NCBI RefSeq assembly: GCF_907165195.1 | Contig: NZ_OU015584.1 | Coordinates: forward strand, 2,552,978-2,616,977 | Reading direction: 5' to 3' | DNA length: 64,000 nucleotides | Source: Parvicella tangerina | GTDB lineage: Bacteria; Bacteroidota; Bacteroidia; Flavobacteriales_D; Parvicellaceae | Shown: positions 45,988 through 54,600 of the stretch, in pieces | Numbering within the stretch: the stretch's first letter is position 1 | Layout of the letters: each line of letters opens with the position of its first letter | The notes under the pieces: model-generated | Databases searched by the model: none | Seen by the model: the letters and a program-made list of their open reading frames with translations, nothing else | Told to the model about the DNA's origin: nothing | Translations under genes and position numbers: made by a program

Positions 45988-46295
45988 TGGATGATCAGGA
46001 ATATCCCAAGGTAGATCAGTGTCATAAAGATCAATCCTTTTACCGCCTGATCCATCTTCCACATGAAGAAAAATAAGTAAAAGGCGAGCAAGTTCGGAAT
46101 CAAACTAAAAATCAGGATATCTAAATAGTAGTCATTCTGACCAACCAAAAGATTCCAGTAGCCTTTCAAACTGTAGGATCCTTCCTTGTCTTTGAACAAT
46201 TTAGACACAAAAAAACCGATGACAGGTAATACTCCTCCAATCACCAATCCAAACCAGATTTTATCTAACCGTTCTTTTGTTTCTTCCCAACCCAT
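45984..46295 (-). CDS. small membrane protein between surE and lpxB
   Basis: 103 residues with three hydrophobic segments (about 14-32, 56-74, 85-103), no signal peptide. One base separates its ATG from the stop of surE, and it overlaps lpxB by four bases. The same order is, to my recollection, usual in Flavobacteriales. I infer a part in the lipid A step or in its coupling with surE, but no function is known. Confidence 0.75.
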   Translation of the reverse strand: MGWEETKERLDKIWFGLVIGGVLPVIGFFVSKLFKDKEGSYSLKGYWNLLVGQNDYYLDILIFSLIPNLLAFYLFFFMWKMDQAVKGLIFMTLIYLGIFLIIH

Positions 46296-46296
46296 C

Positions 46297-47064
46297 TTAT
46301 AAATCCCATTCGTTTAAGTCTCCAATTGCATGATGAGCCGTCATATCATATTGAGTAGGAACGATCGTAATGAACCCCTCATCGAGTGCTACCATATCTG
46401 CCTCTCTTCCTTTGTCGTGATTATGAAAAGAGCCTGTTAACCAATAATACTTCTTTTTTAGCGGATCAATTCGCTCGTCAAAGGTATCATCCCAATAGGC
46501 TCTGGCCTGTCTGCATACCCGAACTCCTTTGATTGCATCCAAAGGCAGTTTCGGGATATTCACATTCAAACAAACACCTTTTTCCAAACCGTTCTTTAGG
46601 GTGTTCTCCACGATTTTTTTGATGTACACCTTAGCTGGCTCAAAATCAGCTGCCCAATCATGATCACATAATGAAAAACCAATACTGGGTAAACCTTCTA
46701 GGGCCCCTTCTACAGCAGCAGACATGGTTCCTGAGTACAACACGTTGGTAGAGACATTACTACCATGGTTTACACCTGAAACGATCAGGTCAGGTCTTCT
46801 ATCTCCAAGTACATACATCCCCAACTTCACGCAATCCACAGGAGTTCCTGAGCTATAATAAGCTCGGTGCTTTCCAAAATAATCCGTTTCATACATTCTC
46901 AACGGGGCATTCACTGTTATCGCATGTCCCATACCACTCTGTGGCTTATCTGGAGCAATGATCAACAACTCTGCAAACTCACCAACCACCTCAATCAATG
47001 CCTTGATTCCTGGTGCTGTGAAACCATCGTCATTCGTAACTAAAATAAGTGGTTTTTTCTCCAT
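46297..47064 (-). CDS. surE: 5'/3'-nucleotidase SurE
   Basis: 255 residues. LVTNDDGFTAPGI (metal-binding Asp-Asp), IAPDKPQSGMGHAITV and SGVNHGSNVSTNVLYSGTMSAA are the SurE signatures. It dephosphorylates nucleoside monophosphates. It is the first gene of surE-(membrane protein)-lpxB. A TAGTTTTG box lies on the minus strand at 47094-47087. Confidence 0.95.
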   Translation of the reverse strand: MEKKPLILVTNDDGFTAPGIKALIEVVGEFAELLIIAPDKPQSGMGHAITVNAPLRMYETDYFGKHRAYYSSGTPVDCVKLGMYVLGDRRPDLIVSGVNHGSNVSTNVLYSGTMSAAVEGALEGLPSIGFSLCDHDWAADFEPAKVYIKKIVENTLKNGLEKGVCLNVNIPKLPLDAIKGVRVCRQARAYWDDTFDERIDPLKKKYYWLTGSFHNHDKGREADMVALDEGFITIVPTQYDMTAHHAIGDLNEWDL

Positions 47065-47086
47065 TGCATAAATGTATTAGATTGTG

Positions 47087-47094
47087 CAAAACTA
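47087..47094 (-). promoter_or_regulatory. putative -7 box of surE (TAGTTTTG)
   Basis: Matches TAnnTTTG, 23 bases before the surE ATG. The divergent gene at 47163 has TACTTTTG at 47132-47139 on the plus strand. Confidence 0.45.
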
Positions 47095-47162
47095 ATAAAT
47101 AAACCTGTTTAAGGATACGGAATATTCGTTATACTTTTGTGTGAATCGGATAAAAGAAAACT

Positions 47163-48809
47163 ATGAATAAACTTAAGATCATCATAACATGTATTACCCT
47201 CCTACCCTGGTTAGGTTTTTCTCAGAATGAAGTTACCAGCGAGTCTGATATTAAAGAGGTTACCGTATTCCTGTCTGGTGCTGAAATTCACAGAACTGCT
47301 AAGGTCAACCTGAAAAGCGGATCAAACGTCATCACTTTTGAGCAGCTTTCTCCCTATATTAATCCGAATAGTATACAAGTTAAAGCAAAGAATAGTGGTG
47401 TAACAATCGTCTCTGTGAATCATCAAGCGAATTATTTAAAAGATAATTCCAGTGATGCCAAACTCAAAGCAATTAATGATAGTATAGAAGACCTAACGTT
47501 AAAAAGAGATATCCGACTGGGTCATGAAAAAGTGTATCAAGAAGAGAAGTCCTTGTTGATTACCAATAAGTCTATGAAAGGTGACAACATGAATGTAGAT
47601 CCTGAGGACTTAATGGATATGGCCGATTTCTTTAGAAGCCGTTTACTGGAACTGGAAACGAAACTGCTAGACATTAAACTGCAGCTCAATGAAATCAACG
47701 ATGACCTTTATCGGCTACAAAATCAAAAGTCCACATTAACTCAAGGCAAGGTGAAAAATACCAAAGAAATTATTGTAAATGTTTCTTCAAAGACCTCTGC
47801 ATCGGCTACGTTCGAGATTTCTTATGTGATGACTCAGGCGAGTTGGGTTCCAAAGTATGACATCAGAAGTGAAGATATTGCTGAGCCTGTAAATCTAACC
47901 TATAAAGCAGATGTGTACAATTACTCTGGATATGATTGGAAAAATGTCAACATTACCCTTTCTACAGGTAATCCATCTATTGACAATACGCAACCAACGT
48001 TAACCAACTGGTACCTGAAGTATTATCAAAACTATCAGGAGAAAAAAGGAAAATATAAAAGTAGTTATGGTGGCGGTGCAAAGCCGATGGCTAGAACAGC
48101 AGCTCCTCCACCTCCGGCAATGGAATCGGATGACGCTGTTTTCAGCACAGTCAACGAGGAACCTAACACCATTGCAGACTTTACCGAAATGGTAGAAAGT
48201 ACAGTTAACACCGAGTTTCAAATCAGTGTCCCTTACACCATAAACTCGGATGGAAAACCTTACTTGGTAGAAATCCAAGAAACGGAACTTCCTGTTGAGT
48301 ACGCTTACATGGCAATTCCCAAACAAGATCAAGATGCTTTCTTACTAGGAAGAGTAACTGGCTGGGGAAAATATAACTTATTGCCTGGTGATGCCAACGT
48401 CTATTTTGAGGGTACATTTGTGGGAACATCCTACCTCTACACGAACAGTACCAATGATACGTTAGACATTTCATTAGGTAGAGACAAGGGTATTGTGATT
48501 AAGCGAAACAAGGTGGATGAATTATGCAAGAACCAAAAGATAGGAGGTAATCACAAGACATCTAGAGGTTATGAAATTGAGGTCAGAAACAATAAATCCA
48601 AAGAGATCGATATCAAGATTCAAGATCAAATTCCGTTGAGCTCTTACAAGGAGATTGAGGTGAGTCTTGAGGAACAGGGAGGAGCAGAATACAATGAACA
48701 AACTGGTGAACTAACCTGGTTGTTGAAAGTCGCTCCAGGTGAAACAAAAACGTTGAAGTTTGCCTTTGAAGTAAAATATCCAAAAGATTACAATATCAGT
48801 AATTTATAA
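47163..48809 (+). CDS. MuiA-like (DUF4139/DUF4140) protein
   Basis: 548 residues with a signal peptide (1-20). The N-terminal DUF4140 domain (EVTVFLSGAEIHRTAKV, about 31-47) is followed by a coiled coil (100-200) and a C-terminal DUF4139 beta domain. A Pro/Ala/Gly-rich segment (GGGAKPMARTAAPPPPAMES, about 300) is a flexible inset. The family is named for a mucoidy inhibitor of Azotobacter-type bacteria, of unknown mechanism. Its TAATG overlap couples it to the hydrolase gene. Confidence 0.85.
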   Translation: MNKLKIIITCITLLPWLGFSQNEVTSESDIKEVTVFLSGAEIHRTAKVNLKSGSNVITFEQLSPYINPNSIQVKAKNSGVTIVSVNHQANYLKDNSSDAKLKAINDSIEDLTLKRDIRLGHEKVYQEEKSLLITNKSMKGDNMNVDPEDLMDMADFFRSRLLELETKLLDIKLQLNEINDDLYRLQNQKSTLTQGKVKNTKEIIVNVSSKTSASATFEISYVMTQASWVPKYDIRSEDIAEPVNLTYKADVYNYSGYDWKNVNITLSTGNPSIDNTQPTLTNWYLKYYQNYQEKKGKYKSSYGGGAKPMARTAAPPPPAMESDDAVFSTVNEEPNTIADFTEMVESTVNTEFQISVPYTINSDGKPYLVEIQETELPVEYAYMAIPKQDQDAFLLGRVTGWGKYNLLPGDANVYFEGTFVGTSYLYTNSTNDTLDISLGRDKGIVIKRNKVDELCKNQKIGGNHKTSRGYEIEVRNNKSKEIDIKIQDQIPLSSYKEIEVSLEEQGGAEYNEQTGELTWLLKVAPGETKTLKFAFEVKYPKDYNISNL

Positions 48810-49765
48810 TGACCAACGAGTTAATTGATAGTTACAATAACTACAAGTATTGGCGACTATTTCAGGACTATTTTCCTGAGGAGTTTCGTATTCGTGAAGG
48901 AGAAGAGCCCATTGAGGAATATTGGGACTGGACGGACTATCATGTTCATCTTGACAGGTACGTTCCGCATGAGAACAACCGAAACATCAAGTTGATTCTG
49001 GTGCACGGAGGAGGAGGTAATGGTCGCCTATTGTCTCCTATTGGTGTTGCTATGCGTGATCAAGGGTTTGAATGTGTTGCCGCAGATATGCCCGGTTTTG
49101 GATTAACCCAGATTGGTAAACCTAATTCATACGATACGTGGGTTGATCTTGTAGATGCACTTATCCAAAAAGAAACTTCCAGAGACGGAAAAAAAGTACT
49201 GTTGATTGGAATAAGTTTGGGCGGTATGCTTAGTTATCATGCAGCATGTAGGAGCGATCAAGTCGTTGGACTAATGGTCTCCAGTCTGGCAGATACGACT
49301 AAAAAAGAAGTGCAGATACAACTCTCTAAGAATAAGCTCTTGGGTACGATGGCATATAGCGCACTAAAGAACTTAAAATCTATTACAGACAATATAAAAG
49401 TTCCGATCAAAGCAACCACTAAAATGTGGGCTATGGCGAATGACCAGAGCTTTGTCAAACTTTTAAAGAAAGACAAAGTAGGCTCTGGAAGTTGGGTATA
49501 CCTGAAATTCCTTAGAACCCTATTTGAAGCAACACCAGATATCGAACCAGAAAACTTCGATAAATGTCCGCTACTTTTCTTTCAGCCACTAGAAGACCAT
49601 ATTATTCCCTGGGAGATCAGCAAACCATTCTATGATCGGTTAGCTTGTGAGAAAGACGTGGTGTTTTTAGACAACTGCGGCCATATTCCTATGGAAAAAC
49701 CCGGTATTGATCAACTAAGAGATGCTGCAGTGAAGTTTATTAATGAGGTTGATGGGAGTGTATAA
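48809..49765 (+). CDS. alpha/beta hydrolase
   Basis: 318 residues. LVHGGGGNGR (oxyanion loop), GISLGG with the nucleophile Ser, and HIPMEKPG near the end with the His are clear. The lid is broad. The start ATG shares its A with the stop TAA of the MuiA-like gene (TAATG), so they are one transcript. Substrate unknown. Confidence 0.85.
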   Translation: MTNELIDSYNNYKYWRLFQDYFPEEFRIREGEEPIEEYWDWTDYHVHLDRYVPHENNRNIKLILVHGGGGNGRLLSPIGVAMRDQGFECVAADMPGFGLTQIGKPNSYDTWVDLVDALIQKETSRDGKKVLLIGISLGGMLSYHAACRSDQVVGLMVSSLADTTKKEVQIQLSKNKLLGTMAYSALKNLKSITDNIKVPIKATTKMWAMANDQSFVKLLKKDKVGSGSWVYLKFLRTLFEATPDIEPENFDKCPLLFFQPLEDHIIPWEISKPFYDRLACEKDVVFLDNCGHIPMEKPGIDQLRDAAVKFINEVDGSV

Positions 49766-49856
49766 TACTTGGCTCCAACAAAAAAGGTTATAGTCGAAAG
49801 TTTTCCGATTACTATTTCTTAGTCTGAATTAAAAGGGGGCATTTGATACTTGGTCA

Positions 49857-49894
49857 AACAAAAAATCCCGAACCTTTCTAGAAGATTCGGGATT
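49857..49894 (-). terminator. terminator after rplS
   Basis: On the minus strand, AATCCCGAA and TTCGGGATT enclose a 13-base loop, followed by six T. It lies 23 bases after the rplS stop. The converging hydrolase transcript may use it in the other direction, with fewer T. Confidence 0.85.
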
Positions 49895-49916
49895 GTCTAA
49901 TCTCAAAAGTAAATGC

Positions 49917-50273
49917 TTACTTCGTAAATCTCTTTCTTTCTTTAATACGAGCCGCCTTACCTCTTCTATCTCTCATGTAGTAGATTCTTGCTCTTCTTAC
50001 AGCTCCCTGCTTCATTACTTCAATCGTATCAATGAATGGTGAGTTGATAGGAAATACTCTCTCCACACCAATACCACTACTCATTTTTCTAATCGTAAAC
50101 GTCTCAGTAGCTCCTTCACCTCTTCTTTGAATGATCGTTCCTTGAAAAGCCTGAAGTCTCTCTTTGTCACCTTCTTTAATCTTGTAGGTAACCTTAATTG
50201 TATCACCAGCTCCAAACGCAGGCCACTCCTTTGTTTCTACTAGTTCTGACTGTAATTCTCTTATAATGTCCAT
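49917..50273 (-). CDS. rplS: 50S ribosomal protein L19
   Basis: 118 residues. FGAGDTIKVTYKIKEGDKERLQ, FTIRKMSSGIGVERVFP and ARIYYMRDRRGKAARIKER are the conserved L19 blocks at normal length. It sits at the 30S/50S interface. It is single here, without the usual trmD beside it; trmD is at 56.9 kb. Confidence 0.97.
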   Translation of the reverse strand: MDIIRELQSELVETKEWPAFGAGDTIKVTYKIKEGDKERLQAFQGTIIQRRGEGATETFTIRKMSSGIGVERVFPINSPFIDTIEVMKQGAVRRARIYYMRDRRGKAARIKERKRFTK

Positions 50274-50451
50274 TGCTGTAATATTATCTTGTTCTCAAAA
50301 TCGGGCTGCAATATTACGAATAATTATTCGAAGAACCGTTAATTATTGTGGATTTTTTGAATTATTTCAAAACCCCAGTAAAGATAAGTGTTTCGTGTGG
50401 TTTCACCTTACTTCGATTCCCTCAACTGATCGACACACTAAATTAATCGGT

Positions 50452-50459
50452 TATCTTTG
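50452..50459 (+). promoter_or_regulatory. -7 box TATCTTTG of the 49-residue gene
   Basis: Full match to TAnnTTTG, ending five bases before the ATG at 50465: the same nearly leaderless spacing as at 14881 and 33375. Confidence 0.5.
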
Positions 50460-50464
50460 CGGCC

Positions 50465-50614
50465 ATGGATCAGGAACCGGAAAACAAAAGCAGTTTCATG
50501 CTATGGCTCAAACGTCTGGGCGTAGCTGGATTTCTCTTTTTCCTCATAAAAGGTCTTGCATGGCTAGCGTTCATCTACTTTGGAGCATCTTGGTTTAAGG
50601 GCTGCGGATTCTAA
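50465..50614 (+). CDS. 49-residue membrane protein
   Basis: MDQEPENKSSFMLWLKRLG begins a peptide with one long hydrophobic region (about 18-44, GVAGFLFFLIKGLAWLAFIY) and the end FKGCGF. The stop is directly followed by the end of tsaD. The peptide resembles a short family seen repeatedly in Bacteroidota genomes (KR-rich start, FLFFLIKGL.WLA...YFG), as far as I recall. It is below usual gene-length cut-offs. A TATCTTTG box just upstream supports it. Confidence 0.7.
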   Translation: MDQEPENKSSFMLWLKRLGVAGFLFFLIKGLAWLAFIYFGASWFKGCGF

Positions 50615-51649
50615 TCAGATCTTAAACCTAGCTTTAGGAGCAATATCCATTGTCGCAAAATCTCCATTCAAATACTTGTAATAACCAGTGATTGCGATCA
50701 TAGCTGCATTATCGGTACAATACTGAAAAGCTGGTATAAATGTATTCCATCCTTTCTTCTCACCAACCTGCTGCAAACGACTTCTCAACTCACTATTGGC
50801 TGAAACACCTCCACTTATAGCTACATCCTGAATACCCATTTCAGCTGCCAACGTCTCTAGTTTCATGAAAAGGTAGTCAATAATGTGTTTTTGGTAAGAC
50901 GCACAGATGTCAGCCAAATTCTCTTCTACAAATGATGGGTTTTGCTGCTTTTCTTTGTTGATAAAGTTCATGAACTGAGTTTTCAATCCGCTAAAGCTAT
51001 ACGTGTAACCTTCTGTTTTAGGAAAAGTAAACTCAAAACGTCCAGCGTCACCGTTCTTTGCATGCTTATCAATCAATGGTCCACCAGGATAAGGTAAACC
51101 AAGTACCTTAGCTGCTTTATCAAATGCTTCTCCAGCCGCATCATCCATCGTTTCTCCGATCACCTCCATTTCTAGAAAACCTTTCACAAGAACCAGTTGT
51201 GTATGTCCTCCAGAAACCGTCATGCATAAAAAAGGAAAAGTAGGCACTTCTTTTTCTTTACCCTCTTCCTGAATAAAGTGTGCGAGAATATGGCCAATCA
51301 TGTGATTAACTTCAATAATCGGAACGCCTAACCCCATCGCAAAAGACTTCGCAAAACTAGTTCCCACCAACAACGACCCCAACAAACCAGGCCCACGGGT
51401 GAAAGCCACTGCGTCAATCTCATTTTTTCCAATTCCTGCAGCCTGAATAGCTGCCTCAACTACAGGTATGATGTGCTGTTGATGTGCTCTTGACGCTAAC
51501 TCTGGTACCACCCCTCCATACTGTCGGTGAATTTCTTGTCCGGCTGTAATATTCGAGAGCATTACATCGTTTCTTAAAATAGCTGCGGATGTATCGTCAC
51601 AACTCGACTCTATCCCGAGAATGTACTTATATTTGCGTTGGCTTGACAT
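50615..51649 (-). CDS. tsaD: tRNA N6-threonylcarbamoyladenosine transferase subunit
   Basis: 344 residues. The iron-binding H116xxxH120 (VNHMIGH), GIESSCDDTSA at the start, and TVSGGHTQLVL match TsaD. With TsaB, TsaC and TsaE it forms t6A37 on tRNAs reading ANN codons. It starts 12 bases from tamB, in the opposite direction. Candidate -7 boxes of tsaD (TAATTTTG and TATTTTTG on the minus strand, 51667-51683) lie inside the start of tamB. Confidence 0.96.
   Translation of the reverse strand: MSSQRKYKYILGIESSCDDTSAAILRNDVMLSNITAGQEIHRQYGGVVPELASRAHQQHIIPVVEAAIQAAGIGKNEIDAVAFTRGPGLLGSLLVGTSFAKSFAMGLGVPIIEVNHMIGHILAHFIQEEGKEKEVPTFPFLCMTVSGGHTQLVLVKGFLEMEVIGETMDDAAGEAFDKAAKVLGLPYPGGPLIDKHAKNGDAGRFEFTFPKTEGYTYSFSGLKTQFMNFINKEKQQNPSFVEENLADICASYQKHIIDYLFMKLETLAAEMGIQDVAISGGVSANSELRSRLQQVGEKKGWNTFIPAFQYCTDNAAMIAITGYYKYLNGDFATMDIAPKARFKI
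51628..51635 (+). promoter_or_regulatory. putative -7 box of tamB (TATATTTG), inside tsaD
   Basis: Full match to TAnnTTTG, 27 bases before the TTG start of tamB and within the first codons of the divergent tsaD. The two promoters thus overlap the two genes' 5' ends. Confidence 0.5.
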
Positions 51650-51661
51650 AGCTTTAAAAGA

Positions 51662-54600
51662 TTGGGCAAAATTATCAAAAATATAGCAACAGGAATTTTA
51701 AAATTTTTTGGATACACCTTAGAATTTTTCTTGTTCATTGCCATTATTTCCATTTTTTTGATCCGATCACCCTGGATACAAACCTACGTAGCTCATTTGG
51801 TAGCCTCTTACTACAGTGCTGAACTTGGCACGGACGTGGATGTTGAAAGCGTTAAAATCTATGGTCTAGACTACGTTGAAATTACAGGTCTTCAAATTAA
51901 GGACCTAAAAGGTGACACGTTGATCTATAGTCCGAAATTCTCTGGCTCCGTAGAAATGTTAAGTATGCGAAGTAAATTTGCTATTCTAAAAGCGATCAAC
52001 TCTAATGATGCAAGGGTAAAGCTTCAAAAATACAAAGGTGATGCTGCTACGAACATGCAATTTTTGATTGACTATTTTGCCAGTGAAGACACTACAGAAA
52101 GTCAATTTAAGATTAAGATCAACGAGATCAACTTATCCAACCTGCACTTCTCCTTTGATAATTGGAATATTGAGCCAATTCCTTATGGAATGGACTACAA
52201 CCACCTTGACTTAAAGCATATTAATGGGAAGGTAGCCTCTTTAAGAAACAGAAATGGCGTTACCACTTTCAGTCTTGACAGTGTATCACTTCAAGATAAG
52301 TCAGGGTTTGTACTGGATCATCTGCATTGTTATTTTTTGGCCAGCGACAAAAAGATCAAATTTGAAGACCTGAGTATTTTGACTCCTCATTCTAGTATGG
52401 ATGTCAAGGGACTCTCTTTTAACTATCATGATTACGGAGATTTGAGTGACTTTGTAAACGCTGTTGTGATGAAGGGTAATATCAACCCTTCAAGGCTTAA
52501 TCTTCAGGATTTATCCTATTTTGCTCCAGTTTTTGAAAAATTTAAAAACAATATAAAAATTGAAGGAATCCTGGATGGTACGGTGAGCAACTTTAATATC
52601 AAGGATCTTTATTTAGGGTTGAGTCCTGTTACCTATTACTCGGGTGAGGTAGACATCAAAGGACTTCCCTATGTAGATCAGGCATTGTTCTACATGAATA
52701 TCAACAGTCTTCAAACCAGCGCAGAGGATCTTAGAAAATTTGACTATCAGGCAATGGGGCTAGAAGAAGGTTTGGAAATACCCAACCAGCTTGATCGACT
52801 AGGAGTAGTCAAACTTGCTGGTACCATTGATGGTTTTTTAGATGAATTCTACACCAACCTCATGGTAGAATCTAATGCTGGAAATGTGAGCGCCTATCTA
52901 CAAGCAGGAATTGACTCCGTTTATACCCTAAACTACACAGGTGACATCAGTACGCAGAATGTTGCACTAGGTGATCTGATCGGACAGGCTGATGTGGGTA
53001 ACCTCACCTCTGAGTTTAGTCTAAAAGGACGAGGGGTTTCTACTGATAATCTGGAAAGCATCGTAATCGGAAAAATCCATAACTTCGATTTATTCGGCTA
53101 TAATTACGAACAAATAGATATTCAAGGGGATATCTTTCACAAGAAGTTTAAAGGAGCCCTCGACATATTCGATAACAATCTGGACTTTAGTTTCAACGGT
53201 ACTGTGGATATGAACTCCAGAACTCCCAGGTATAATTTCATTGCAGACATTGGCAAGGCAAATTTTCATGAACTTCACCTGATCGACCGTCCGACTTCCT
53301 CTTTTAAAGGACGTATTGAAGTAGTGAATAGCACAGGAAGCACACTGGATAATTTTAAAGGAAAAGTGATCGTTGACGGAGCCGAGTATTATGAAAATGG
53401 TATCAATTATGAGTTTGAGAAACTACAACTCGTCTCATCTCAAGATTCAGCCTATCGAGAGATTCATATTCGTTCTCAATTTGCCGATGTGGACATGACG
53501 GGTGATTACCACCTAGCCTCGCTAGATGAGAGCTTTTACGGGTTGGCCAATAAAGTCTTTCCAAGTTTATTCAAGTATGAGGTGGGAGAAGAAATCCCCA
53601 ACGAGGTGTTTAACCTTCAGATCATGATCAAGGACCTCTCGGCTTTAACCGCTATTTTCTATCCAGAATTAGACGTTGCTCCTTACTCCAAAATTGGCAT
53701 GAGATACGATAGTGACTTCGAAATGCTTGAGCTATCTGCCCAATCAGATTTTATCAACTATGGAGATATGCGTTTTGTAAACTTTAGAATGGACACTACT
53801 CAAAAATTCGTCATCTTTGATCCTTTCTACACCGTAGATATCCATGCAGACTCAGCCATCTTCGGAGGAGGAGTTCACTTCGAAAACTTATCTATTCTTT
53901 CCGATCTGTACAACGATGATCTTCATACAGAGATCATGTGGTATAAAGAAGACTCTACCTATTGGGGAGCGCTAGAATCAGACATTGATATCAGAAGCTC
54001 GTCCAAAATGATGTTCGCTCTTCACCCATCAGACATTTATCATGAAAAACTAGGGCTTTGGTCCATCGAACGGGATGCTTTCGTTAAAATTGACAGTACT
54101 TCGTTAAAATTCGATAATTTCCGTGCAACGAATGCTGCACAATCGGTGAAATTATTGGGAACTGTCTCTGAAGATCCTGATGATCGCCTAAAGGTATTGA
54201 TTGGTCAGTTCAACATGAATAATCTTGATGCATTCATGACAGACTCCACTCAGGTACGAGGTACGATGACGGCAACCGCTTATATTACCGATGTTTATCA
54301 TGACATGTATTACGATGCGTATTGCTGGGTTGATGATTTTCAATTGGATGAATACGAAATAGGCGACCTTGAATTGGTTGCGGGTTGGAATCCGCTGGAT
54401 GAACGGATTGAGATCACAGGAGATATTTTTGACGCGACTTCCAACTCGGTTTTAAAAATTGAAAAAGGATATTACTACATCAAGCAAAAAGAAAACAACT
54501 TGGACTTTGACATAAACTTCAATGAAACGGACCTTGCCTTTGCTAATGTATTTATGCCAGATGGCTTTTCAAATTTGCAAGGCATACTTAAAGGCAATGT

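Noticed and set aside
45988-46062. Upstream extension of lpxB
   Set aside because: It is the out-of-frame end of the small membrane protein gene; LpxB similarity begins only at the TTG.
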